Positions 1-8,326 of a stretch of 9,256 bases of DNA are shown here, in pieces; within the stretch, counting starts at the first letter, position 1; each line of letters starts with the position of its first letter. Source of the stretch: Desulfobulbaceae bacterium (GTDB lineage: Bacteria; Desulfobacterota; Desulfobulbia; Desulfobulbales; DAOVSZ01); contig DAOVSZ010000085.1 of the NCBI GenBank assembly GCA_030627725.1, positions 1-9,256 on the forward strand. The letters are read 5' to 3'. Under the pieces are notes generated by a model that made no database searches, was not told the origin of the DNA, and worked only from the letters and a program-made list of their open reading frames with translations. Position numbers and translations under genes: made by a program.

Positions 1-3000
1 AACCCGTTTTTTTCCTTTCAGGTCCTTGCCATAGCTTACCTGGCCGTCAATCTCGGAGATAATCGCATATTCCTTCGGCTTACGGACCTCAAACAGCTCG
101 GCCACCCGCGGCAGACCACCGGTAATATCCTTTGTCTTTGTCGTCTCGCGAGGAATCTTACCCAGAATCGTTCCAGGTTCGATTTCGACTCCCTCGGTTA
201 CGACAATGATGGTTCCTACCGGCAGTGAATAGCGGGCCATTGTTCCGGTCTTCGGCAGCTTCACCCCACGGCCTTTCCCGTCCTTAATGGAGATCCGCGG
301 ATTCATGGTGCTGACCCTTGACTGCATGATAATCAAGCTCGCCTTGCCTGTCACCGGGTCCACACTGCCCTGCATGCTGATACCTTCAACAATATCCCCG
401 AACTTCACAACCCCGCCTACCTCGCTCACAATCGGGATTGTATAGGGGTCCCAGTCAGCGACAACAGCCCCTGCCTCGACTTCGACGCCGTCTTCCATAT
501 ACAGTCTGGCGCCGTAGGTCACGGGATACCGTTCGCGTTCACGGCCTTTTGATCCGAGAATACTGATCTCCCCGTTACGGTTCATCACAACCTTTTTCCC
601 GGTTGAATCGGTTACGCAGTGGATATTCTGATACCTGACAGTGCCGCCGTGCTGGGTCCGGACCTCGGCCTGTTCCGCGCTCCTGCTCGCCGTGCCACCA
701 ATATGAAAGGTACGCATGGTCAGCTGGGTGCCCGGCTCGCCGATTGACTGTGCGGCAATAATGCCGACCGCCTCACCGCTGTTCACCATATGTCCGCGGC
801 CCAGGTCCCTGCCGTAGCACATCGCGCAGACCCCGCGCCTGGCCTGACAGGTCAACACGGAGCGGATCAGGACCAGGTCAATACCGGCCTCTTCAATCTC
901 AGAAACATTTTCTTCGATAATCTCTCTGTTTGCCTCAACAAGTATCGCGCCGGTGAAAGGATCAATAATATCTTCCAGAGCGACACGACCCAAGATACGT
1001 TCACCGACCCGCTGAATGATCTCACCGCCCTCGACCAACGGCTCGGCCAGGATGCCGTCCAGGGTGCCGCAGTCATCTTCGACAATGGTGGAATCCTGGG
1101 CAACATCTACGAGTCGCCGCGTCAGGTATCCGGAGTTCGCAGTTTTTAACGCTGTATCCGCAAGACCCTTCCTGGCGCCGTGGGTGGAGATAAAATACTC
1201 CAGGACATTCAAGCCTTCGCGGAAGTTCGCCTTGATCGGCGACTCAATGATCGCGCCGGAAGGTTTGGCCATCAGGCCGCGCATGCCGGCAAGCTGGCGA
1301 ATCTGGTCCTTGCTGCCCCTGGCGCCGGAATCGGCCATGATAAAAATGGAATTGAAACTGGCAGTCTCGTGGACATTATTCTCTTTGTCGCGGTAATACT
1401 CAACACTCATCTCCTGCATCATCTCCTGGGCAACCTCATCGGTTGCGCCGGACCAGATGTCCACGACCTTGTTGTACTTTTCACCGGCAGTGATCAGACC
1501 ATCGGCATACTGATGCTCCACATCCAGGACCGCATCTTCCGCCTTGGACAGGATATCGTCCTTGCTGACCGGAATCATCATATCATTGACTGAGATGGAG
1601 ATGGCTGCCTGGGTTGCATATTCATAGCCTGCGTCCTTGAGCCTGTCCGCAAGGATAACGGTTGCCTTTGTGCCCACGTATCGAAAGGTATAGTCGATCA
1701 ACTTGGCAAGTTTTTTCTTGCTCATCACCTGGTTGATCGTTGCAAAGGGAACGCCTTCGGGCAGAAGTTCACCGAGAATAACCCGGCCGGGGGTGGTTTC
1801 CACGCGTTCACCGTCAATCCGTACCTTGATCTTGGCCTGGATATGCACCTTGCCCTGGTCAAAGGCCACCCTGACCTCGGCAGGTGAAGAAAATATCATC
1901 CCCTCACCTGCAGCCATCGGTCTTTCACGGGACATATAATAGAGGCCGAGAACGATATCCTGCGAAGGAATAATAATGGGCTCTCCATTGGCCGGCGACA
2001 GAATATTGTTGGTCGACATCATCAGGACACGCGCTTCCATCTGCGCCTCGACGGTCAGCGGGATATGGACTGCCATCTGATCGCCGTCAAAGTCGGCATT
2101 AAAGGCGGCGCAGACCAGAGGATGCAGCTGAATCGCCTTGCCTTCGATGAGCACCGGCTCAAAGGCCTGCATGCCGAGCCGATGCAGGGTAGGCGCCCTG
2201 TTCAGAATTATAGGATACTCCTTGACCACATCATCAAGGACGTCCCAGACCTCTTTCACCTCTCTTTCAACCATCTTTCTGGCGCTCTTGATTGTGGTCA
2301 CATAACCGAGCGACTCCAGTTTGTTATAGATAAAAGGCTTGAACAGCTCCAGGGCCATTTTTTTAGGCAGACCGCACTGGTGCAGACGCAGGTGGGGACC
2401 GACAACAATAACGGTACGGCCGGAATAATCCACCCGCTTGCCCAGAAGGTTCTGGCGGAAGCGGCCCTGCTTCCCCTTCAGCATGTCGCTTAAAGACTTC
2501 AGGGGACGTTTATTGGGGCCTGTAATAACCTTGCCGCGCCGTCCGTTGTCAAAAAGCACATCCACGGCCTCCTGCAGCATCCTCTTTTCGTTTCTAATGA
2601 TGATCTCGGGCGCATCAAGGTCAAGCAGTCTTTTCAGCCTGTTGTTCCTATTGATGACCCGTCGGTACAGATCATTTAAGTCTGATGTTGCAAACCTCCC
2701 GCCCTCAAGCGGCACAAGAGGCCGCAGGTCAGGCGGCAATACCGGAATGGCATCTAAAATCATCCACTCGGGCTTGTTGCCGGAATCCCGGAAGGCCTCA
2801 ACAACGTTTAATCTTTTTGCAAGTTTCTTCCTCTTTGCCTCGGATCCGGTGCTGCGCATCTCCTCGCGCAGCTCAACCGACAGCGAATCAAGATCAAGGT
2901 TTTTTAATATCTCCTTGATTGCCGCGGCGCCGATGCCAACCGTAAATTTCCCTGGAAATTCCTCTGCAGCCTGACGGTAGCTCTCCTCGTTCAGCAAGGT

Positions 3001-3471
3001 CCCTACCTGCGGCGCCGGGGATTCGGACTTAATGACAACGTAGGAATCAAAGTAGAGGGCTTTCTCAAGTTCCTTCAAGGTCATATCGCACAAATTGCCG
3101 ATCTTGCTCGGCAGACTCTTCAGAAACCAGATATGGGCAACAGGCGCAGCGAGCTTGATATGACCGAGCCGTTCCCTTCGTACCTTCGACTGAATCACCT
3201 CAACACCGCATTTTTCACAAACCACCCCACGGTGTTTCATCCGTTTATATTTTCCGCAGTTACATTCGTAGTCCTTCACCGGGCCGAAAATTTTGGCACA
3301 GAAAAGTCCGTCACGTTCCGGCTTGAATGTGCGATAATTTATCGTCTCCGGTTTTTTTATCTCTCCATGGGACCAGTCCATGATCTTTTCAGGTGAGGCC
3401 AATGAAATACGTACTGATTTGAATTTGATCGGCGCCTTCGCACTGGAGAAAAAGCTAAAAAGTTCTTCCAC
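1..3471 (-). CDS. rpoC: DNA-directed RNA polymerase subunit beta-prime (3' end cut by window edge)
   Basis: RpoC carries the catalytic Mg of RNA polymerase and, with beta, forms the main channel. I translated the frame from a GTG at 3471; it stays open for 1157 codons to the window edge. Seen: N-terminal zinc site with Cys 70, 72, 85 and 88; the lid/zipper region; NADFDGD at residues 458-464 (plus strand 2080-2100), with the three Mg-binding Asp at 460, 462 and 464; bridge-helix and F-loop sequence (MADSGARGS, then GLADTALKTANSGYLTRR); second zinc site Cys 801, 875, 882 and 885; trigger loop QLTMRTFHIGG with Met919. The sequence after it corresponds to the trigger-loop insertion (SI3) of proteobacteria. 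Numbering equals E. coli up to the active site, then runs 13 residues shorter. The GTG is chosen because it gives the normal N-terminus (EELFSFF) and has AGGA 7 bases upstream. The ATG 4 bases upstream is in another frame. The last roughly 200 or more residues lie outside. It follows rpoB by 89 bases. Confidence 0.98.
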   Translation of the reverse strand, partial: MEELFSFFSSAKAPIKFKSVRISLASPEKIMDWSHGEIKKPETINYRTFKPERDGLFCAKIFGPVKDYECNCGKYKRMKHRGVVCEKCGVEVIQSKVRRERLGHIKLAAPVAHIWFLKSLPSKIGNLCDMTLKELEKALYFDSYVVIKSESPAPQVGTLLNEESYRQAAEEFPGKFTVGIGAAAIKEILKNLDLDSLSVELREEMRSTGSEAKRKKLAKRLNVVEAFRDSGNKPEWMILDAIPVLPPDLRPLVPLEGGRFATSDLNDLYRRVINRNNRLKRLLDLDAPEIIIRNEKRMLQEAVDVLFDNGRRGKVITGPNKRPLKSLSDMLKGKQGRFRQNLLGKRVDYSGRTVIVVGPHLRLHQCGLPKKMALELFKPFIYNKLESLGYVTTIKSARKMVEREVKEVWDVLDDVVKEYPIILNRAPTLHRLGMQAFEPVLIEGKAIQLHPLVCAAFNADFDGDQMAVHIPLTVEAQMEARVLMMSTNNILSPANGEPIIIPSQDIVLGLYYMSRERPMAAGEGMIFSSPAEVRVAFDQGKVHIQAKIKVRIDGERVETTPGRVILGELLPEGVPFATINQVMSKKKLAKLIDYTFRYVGTKATVILADRLKDAGYEYATQAAISISVNDMMIPVSKDDILSKAEDAVLDVEHQYADGLITAGEKYNKVVDIWSGATDEVAQEMMQEMSVEYYRDKENNVHETASFNSIFIMADSGARGSKDQIRQLAGMRGLMAKPSGAIIESPIKANFREGLNVLEYFISTHGARKGLADTALKTANSGYLTRRLVDVAQDSTIVEDDCGTLDGILAEPLVEGGEIIQRVGERILGRVALEDIIDPFTGAILVEANREIIEENVSEIEEAGIDLVLIRSVLTCQARRGVCAMCYGRDLGRGHMVNSGEAVGIIAAQSIGEPGTQLTMRTFHIGGTASRSAEQAEVRTQHGGTVRYQNIHCVTDSTGKKVVMNRNGEISILGSKGRERERYPVTYGARLYMEDGVEVEAGAVVADWDPYTIPIVSEVGGVVKFGDIVEGISMQGSVDPVTGKASLIIMQSRVSTMNPRISIKDGKGRGVKLPKTGTMARYSLPVGTIIVVTEGVEIEPGTILGKIPRETTKTKDITGGLPRVAELFEVRKPKEYAIISEIDGQVSYGKDLKGKKRV

Positions 3472-3482
3472 GGCATTATCCT
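3472..3482 (-). promoter_or_regulatory. Ribosome binding site fixing the GTG start of rpoC
   Basis: On the minus strand AGGA (3482-3479) stands 7 bases before the GTG at 3471. The out-of-frame ATG overlaps the spacer. Homology to RpoC begins directly at the GTG, so this short site decides the start. No other convincing element is visible in the 89-base rpoB-rpoC gap. Confidence 0.7.
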
Positions 3483-3560
3483 ATTAATGTATTGACGAAA
3501 TCGTCATTTAAAGACATAAAAGCATTACTTGTCGAGTAAAGAGTGGCAATCCCCTGTCCG

Positions 3561-6500
3561 CTATTCATCCAAAAGTTCCATATCAAGACACAGGCCCTGC
3601 AGTTCCTTGACCAGAACATGAAAGGACTCCGGCAGACCGGCTTCGAGGAAATTATTGCCCTTGACAATCTTTTCATACATCTTTGTCCTTCCGCCGACAT
3701 CATCGGACTTGACGGTCAAAAATTCCTGAAGCGTATATGCCGCGCCATAAGCCTCCATCGCCCATACCTCCATCTCACCCAGCCTCTGTCCGCCGAACTG
3801 GGCCTTGCCACCCAGCGGCTGCTGCGTGACCAGTGAATAGGGCCCGGTTGAACGGGCATGAATCTTATCATCCACCAGGTGGTGCAACTTCAAGATATAC
3901 ATCACCCCGACAGTGACCTTGTTTGCAAAGGCCTCCCCGGTCAACCCGTCGTAAAGAGTGGCCTGCCCGACCTCGTCCACCCCGGAATTCACAAGCATCC
4001 GCCTGATCTCACTCTCCTGGGCGCCATCAAAGACCGGTGTTGCCATAGGCACGCCGTCCTGCATCTCCCGGGCAAAATCAACCAGTTGTTCATCTGACAG
4101 ATCTTTGGTAATCTTCTTATACTCGTCCTCGTAGTAAATCTCCTTGAGCTTTGCCTTAATCGCTTTTACCTCATGCTTTTCAGCAAGCCCAAAGAGCTGT
4201 TCGCCGAGTCGTTTGCCGGCAAGGCCAAGATGCGTTTCAAGGACCTGACCGACATTCATCCGGGAAGGGACGCCCAGGGGATTCAACACCACATCCACAG
4301 GCGTGCCGTCGGCAAAATAGGGCATATCCTCTTCAGGAAGAAGACGGGAGACGACACCCTTGTTGCCGTGTCGGCCGGCCATCTTATCGCCGACCGAAAG
4401 TTTGCGTTTAGTGGCAATATAGACCTTCACCATCTTGATGACCCCTGGAGAGAGGTCATCACCCTTCTGGAAACGGGCTATCCTTGCCTCGTAGCGATCC
4501 GTGACCTGTGCCGCCTGGCTGTCAAAACGCTCGCACAACAGATCAACTTCTCCTTCAAATTTCTCTCTGTCGGAAAAATCGATCTTTTTGATCATTCCCA
4601 GGGAGAGCTCATTAACGGCCTCACGGGTAATCTCTTTGCCCTTTGCAATCAGGACCTTGCCATCCTTGCCCTTCATCGCCGCCTTGGCCTTTTTCCCTTC
4701 GAGGATATCAGCGAGGCTGTTCTTCACCGCCTTTTTCAGGCAGTTACTTTCATCGTCCATATCCTGGCGGAGTTTGTTGATCTCCCACTCGTCAATCGCC
4801 AGGGTGCGCTCATCTTTTTCCACGCCTTTTCTGGAGAAAACCTTGGCATCAATGACAACACCTTCGACTCCAGGCGGCACCCTCAACGAGGTGTCCTTCA
4901 CGTCGCCGGCCTTTTCACCGAAGATTGCCCGCAGCAGTTTCTCTTCCGGTGAGAGCTGTGTTTCTCCCTTGGGGGTCACCTTGCCGACCAGCGTGTCCCC
5001 TGGTTTGATCTCCGCCCCGATCCGTACCACCCCGGAATCATCAAGATTCCGAAGGATCTCTTCACTGACGTTGGGAATGTCTCTTGTGATCTCTTCCTTT
5101 CCAAGCTTCGTGTCTCGGGCAACTGTCTCAAAGACCTCGATATGAATCGAGGTGTAGGTGTCTTTCTTCAGCAGCCTCTCGCTGATCAGAATGGAGTCCT
5201 CAAAGTTGAACCCCCGCCAGGGCATGAAAGCGATCGTCACGTTCTTGCCCAAGGCCAGTTCGCCATTCTCACAAGCCGGTCCGTCGGCCAGGACCTCTCC
5301 TTTTGAAATCCGCTGACCGAGCATCACAAGCGGTTTCTGGGTATAGCATGTGTTCTGGTTCGATTTCTTATATTTTTCAAGGCGATACACACCGACACCG
5401 GTAGTAAACCCGTCTGTTCCCGGCTCATCATAACGCACCACGATACGGTTGGCGTCCACTTCTTCGACCACACCTTCTCCTCCGGAGAGCAAACACACCC
5501 CTGAATCCCGGGCAACCGTCTTTTCAAGTCCGGTGCCGACAAGCGGCGCTGTCGCGCGTAAGAGAGGCACGGCCTGACGCTGCATGTTCGACCCCATCAG
5601 GGCCCGGTTCGCATCATCATTCTCAAGAAACGGAATAAGCGCCGCGGCAACACTGACCAGCTGATTCGGAGAAACATCCATATGTGTTATATTTTCAACC
5701 GGCGAAATAATGACCTCGCCGTCACGGCGGGCGGTCAAGGACGTGGCTGTCATTCTTCCATCCTTATCAAGTTCAACATTCGCCGGAACAATGACCTTGT
5801 CTCTCTCCTGAAGGGCCGACATGTATTCAGACTCGTCGGTCACCTTGCGGTCTTCGATCTTCCTGTACGGTGTCTCAACAAAGCCGTACTGATTCACCTT
5901 GGCAAAAGCGGCCAACGATACGATCAGGCCGATGTTCGGACCTTCAGGGGTTTCAACAGGACAGATACGACCGTAATGTGTAGGATGAACGTCGCGGACC
6001 TCAAACCCGGCCCTCTCTCTCGACAGACCTCCCGGCCCCAGTGCGCTCAACCTTCTTTTGTGTGTTACCTCGGAGAGAAGATTGGTCTGGTCCATAAACT
6101 GCGACAGCTGGCTGGTGCCGAAAAATTCCTTAACGGCGGATGTAATGGGTTTCGGATTGATCAGGTCGTGCGGCATAAGGGTCTCGACCTCCTGCAGGCT
6201 CATCCGTTCCCGGATGGCCCTTTCCATCCTGACAAGACCGATCCGGTACTGATTCTCGATCAACTCCCCGACAGTTCGGACCCGCCTGTTGCCTAGATGA
6301 TCAATATCATCAATCGGGCCCTGTGACTCCTTCAGACGGACCAGCTGCCGGACCGCCAACATGATATCATCCTTGGTCAGGACACGGTGTTCGATATCGA
6401 CCTCGAGCCCGAGTTTGGAATTGATCTTAAAACGTCCCACCACGGAAAGATCATAGGTATCGGGATTAAAAAAGAGGTTGTTGAAAAAGGTGGTTGCAAC

Positions 6501-7649
6501 CTCAAGGGTCGGCGGGCTGCTCGGCCGTAGGCGCTTGTAAATTTCAATCAGCGCATCATCTGTTGTTTCCGCCTTATCGAGGGCAAGGGTCTTTCGAAAG
6601 GAATCCGTTACCTTAATGCCGTCAATAAAGAGAATTTCAAATCCGGTTATGCCTGCTTCCAGAATGGAGGCTACTGAGTCCTCGGTAAGTTCCTCGTTGC
6701 ATCGGGCCAGGATTTCTCCTGTATTCCGGTCCACAATATCATCGGCAAGGACCTTGCCGTATAACTCTTCAGCGTCTGCGTCAAGAAATTTAATGCCCGC
6801 CTCTGCGATTCGTTTGGCCAGGGCCTTGCCGATCTTACGCCCCTTTTTCGCAAGCACATCGCCTGATTTCGCATCAATGACATCATGGGGCAAACGCTGC
6901 CCGACAGCGATATTCGGATCAAAATGTTTCTTGAATTTTTTCCTTTTGATACTGATTTTTTCAATATCATAAAAGAAACGAAGAAGGTCCTTGGCGCTGT
7001 TTCCAAGGGCCTTTAAAAGAGTGCTGACCGGGAATTTACGGCGTCTGTCAATACGTACAAAAAGAACGTCCTTGGCGTCAAACTCAAGATCAATCCAGGA
7101 CCCGCGAACCGGGATAATACGAGCAGAATACAAGAGTTTCCCAAGCGAATGCGATTTACCTGAATCATGCGCGTAGAAAAGACCTGGTGAACGCTGCAAC
7201 TGGCTTACGATTACGCGTTCCGTTCCATTAATAACGAACACCCCGGACTTTGTCATCAGCGGGATACTGCCGAGATAGACCGCCTGCTCCTTGATATCAC
7301 GGATATTTTTTACTTCCGTTTCAGGATCTACTTCATATGAGACAAGGCGCACGGTAATCTTGATCGGGACCTCGAAGGTCATTCCTCTGTCAACACATTC
7401 TTCGACCGTATACCTGGGTTCTCCAAAGGTATATCTTACAAATTCCAGACAACAGAGACCATTAAAGTCCTCGATTGGGAAAACACTCTTGAAAATCATC
7501 TGCAGGCCATAGTCTTCCCTCTGGTCCGGATCAACGTCCTTTTGCAAGAATTTATCATAGGCCATACTCTGCATCTCAATGAGATGCGGTTTTTCAATTT
7601 TTTCACCGATTTTCGCAAAACTCTTTCTAACTTTTTGAATCGTATTCAT
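3561..7649 (-). CDS. rpoB: DNA-directed RNA polymerase subunit beta
   Basis: RpoB is the second-largest core subunit; it lines the active-site channel, binds nucleotides and DNA, and is the target of rifampicin. It is complete at 1362 residues (E. coli 1342). In order: N-terminal protrusion and lobe (about 1-240); insertion 1 (about 240-375), containing two similar segments near 255-289 and 303-340; rifampicin segment GTSQLSQFMDQ from residue 511, followed by HKRRLSALGPGG; ETPEGPNIGLI near 566; NFEDSI at 815-820; GETQLSPEEKLLRAIFGEK near 895-913; insertion 2 (about 945-1060); GDKMAGRHGNKG at 1087-1098; C-terminal clamp ending in DMELLDE. Rifampicin-contact residues equivalent to E. coli D516, H526 and S531 are wild type (D520, H530, S535). 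The position equivalent to P520 is Leu524. The ATG at 7649 matches the family N-terminus and is preceded by GAGGG with a 6-base gap. It lies 240 bases after rplL and 89 before rpoC. Confidence 0.99.
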   Translation of the reverse strand: MNTIQKVRKSFAKIGEKIEKPHLIEMQSMAYDKFLQKDVDPDQREDYGLQMIFKSVFPIEDFNGLCCLEFVRYTFGEPRYTVEECVDRGMTFEVPIKITVRLVSYEVDPETEVKNIRDIKEQAVYLGSIPLMTKSGVFVINGTERVIVSQLQRSPGLFYAHDSGKSHSLGKLLYSARIIPVRGSWIDLEFDAKDVLFVRIDRRRKFPVSTLLKALGNSAKDLLRFFYDIEKISIKRKKFKKHFDPNIAVGQRLPHDVIDAKSGDVLAKKGRKIGKALAKRIAEAGIKFLDADAEELYGKVLADDIVDRNTGEILARCNEELTEDSVASILEAGITGFEILFIDGIKVTDSFRKTLALDKAETTDDALIEIYKRLRPSSPPTLEVATTFFNNLFFNPDTYDLSVVGRFKINSKLGLEVDIEHRVLTKDDIMLAVRQLVRLKESQGPIDDIDHLGNRRVRTVGELIENQYRIGLVRMERAIRERMSLQEVETLMPHDLINPKPITSAVKEFFGTSQLSQFMDQTNLLSEVTHKRRLSALGPGGLSRERAGFEVRDVHPTHYGRICPVETPEGPNIGLIVSLAAFAKVNQYGFVETPYRKIEDRKVTDESEYMSALQERDKVIVPANVELDKDGRMTATSLTARRDGEVIISPVENITHMDVSPNQLVSVAAALIPFLENDDANRALMGSNMQRQAVPLLRATAPLVGTGLEKTVARDSGVCLLSGGEGVVEEVDANRIVVRYDEPGTDGFTTGVGVYRLEKYKKSNQNTCYTQKPLVMLGQRISKGEVLADGPACENGELALGKNVTIAFMPWRGFNFEDSILISERLLKKDTYTSIHIEVFETVARDTKLGKEEITRDIPNVSEEILRNLDDSGVVRIGAEIKPGDTLVGKVTPKGETQLSPEEKLLRAIFGEKAGDVKDTSLRVPPGVEGVVIDAKVFSRKGVEKDERTLAIDEWEINKLRQDMDDESNCLKKAVKNSLADILEGKKAKAAMKGKDGKVLIAKGKEITREAVNELSLGMIKKIDFSDREKFEGEVDLLCERFDSQAAQVTDRYEARIARFQKGDDLSPGVIKMVKVYIATKRKLSVGDKMAGRHGNKGVVSRLLPEEDMPYFADGTPVDVVLNPLGVPSRMNVGQVLETHLGLAGKRLGEQLFGLAEKHEVKAIKAKLKEIYYEDEYKKITKDLSDEQLVDFAREMQDGVPMATPVFDGAQESEIRRMLVNSGVDEVGQATLYDGLTGEAFANKVTVGVMYILKLHHLVDDKIHARSTGPYSLVTQQPLGGKAQFGGQRLGEMEVWAMEAYGAAYTLQEFLTVKSDDVGGRTKMYEKIVKGNNFLEAGLPESFHVLVKELQGLCLDMELLDE

Positions 7650-7782
7650 CCACGGCCCTCGTCTGTTACGATACGAATTAAAGGAACTTCCTGTATCTGA
7701 AGCGCCTCAAAAGCAGCCTAACTCGTTCTTTTTTACTGCATAAAAATCGCAAACCACTCCAGCAAAACACCACTTCACATGA

Positions 7783-7831
7783 ACGTAACAAACGCTACGA
7801 AGGAATTTCCTCCATAGCGTCGTTATTACGT
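7783..7831 (-). promoter_or_regulatory. Long two-tier hairpin in the rplL-rpoB gap, candidate RNA processing site
   Basis: In the 240-base gap (7650-7889) the transcript can fold into a 12-bp stem (7792-7820; arms begin ACGCTA and end TAGCGT, with two G-U pairs and a 5-base loop). This sits on a second 6-bp stem (ACGTAA/TTACGT, 7826-7831 with 7783-7788), separated by a 5/3-base internal loop. No U-tract follows, so it does not look like an intrinsic terminator. In E. coli the same gap holds an attenuator and an RNase III cleavage site; the equivalence here is inferred from position and shape only. The rest of the gap has a weak A/T hairpin near 7730-7746 and no sigma-70-like promoter I would defend. 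Confidence 0.6.
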
Positions 7832-7889
7832 ATTCAATCCTTAACAACCGATTCAGACTCATCTGCCGTCAAGGTCTCCCATTATGCTG

Positions 7890-8273
7890 CTATTTGACTT
7901 CTGCTGATCCGCCTGCAGCCTCAATCTTACCCTTGATCTCTTCCGCTTCCTCTTTGGATACGGCTTCCTTGACCGGCTGAGGAGCTCCTTCCACCAGCTC
8001 TTTGGCCTCTTTCAGCCCGAGAGAAGTGATAGCGCGGACCTCTTTGATCACCTGGATCTTCTTCTCTCCTATCCCGGTCAGGATGACGTCGAACTCAGTC
8101 TTCTCTTCAGCAGGAGCGCCTTCAGCAGCTCCTGCACCCGGGCCGGCCATCATAGCAACCGGAGCTGCGGCGGAAACGCCGAATTTATCTTCCATCTCTG
8201 TGATGAGCTCGGAAAGCTCAAGAACACTCATGTTGGATATAAAATCAATTACGTCTTCTTTGGATACAGCCAT
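7890..8273 (-). CDS. rplL: 50S ribosomal protein L7/L12
   Basis: L7/L12 is the multicopy stalk protein that recruits and stimulates the translational GTPases (EF-Tu, EF-G, IF2, RF3). The product is 127 residues, close to the usual 120-130. Seen: an N-terminal dimerisation and L10-binding domain (1-34, MAVSKEDVIDFIS...KFGV), an Ala/Gly/Pro-rich flexible hinge (35-57), and the C-terminal factor-binding domain (58-127) starting KTEFDVIL, with IKEVR at 76-80, LGLKEAKELVE at 85-95 and the terminal AEVK. The ATG at 8273 is chosen over the in-frame start 10 codons upstream because AGGAGG lies 9 bases before it and the family N-terminus begins there. It follows rplJ by 53 bases and is presumably co-regulated with it through the L10 leader. 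Confidence 0.99.
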   Translation of the reverse strand: MAVSKEDVIDFISNMSVLELSELITEMEDKFGVSAAAPVAMMAGPGAGAAEGAPAEEKTEFDVILTGIGEKKIQVIKEVRAITSLGLKEAKELVEGAPQPVKEAVSKEEAEEIKGKIEAAGGSAEVK

Positions 8274-8312
8274 AATAAAATTCCTCCTGTATCCCCTTGT
8301 CATTGCAAGGGG
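8274..8312 (-). promoter_or_regulatory. rplL translation start region: hairpin next to a perfect Shine-Dalgarno
   Basis: The transcript shows a perfect 7-bp stem, CCCCTTG pairing with CAAGGGG (8306-8312 with 8293-8299), with a 6-base loop. Four bases later comes AGGAGG (8288-8283), then a 9-base A/T-rich spacer and the ATG. There is no U-tract after the stem, so it is not a terminator. It may hold the ribosome site open or protect a processed end; that role is an inference. L7/L12 is needed in several copies per L10, so strong independent initiation would make sense. Confidence 0.65.
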
Positions 8313-8326
8313 GTAGCTTACTTGTC

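Noticed and set aside
2438..2974. Plus-strand open frames opposite rpoC (for example 178 codons here, and 790-1593)
   Set aside because: They are shadows of rpoC. The minus frame gives continuous, family-matching RpoC through these regions.
3476..3703. Minus-strand 75-codon frame spanning the rpoB end and the rpoB-rpoC gap
   Set aside because: It overlaps the conserved RpoB C-terminus in another frame and its translation resembles nothing known to me.
4173..4952. Long plus-strand open frame (259 codons) opposite rpoB, with others at 4501-5145 and 5682-6296
   Set aside because: They lie antisense to highly conserved rpoB coding sequence, show no recognisable protein motif or ribosome site, and are explained by codon bias of the real gene.
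7650..7889. Possible internal promoter for rpoB (TTGACG and TTGCTG hexamers seen)
   Set aside because: No -10 hexamer stands at a proper 16-18 base spacing from either, so a promoter call is not supported by sequence alone.
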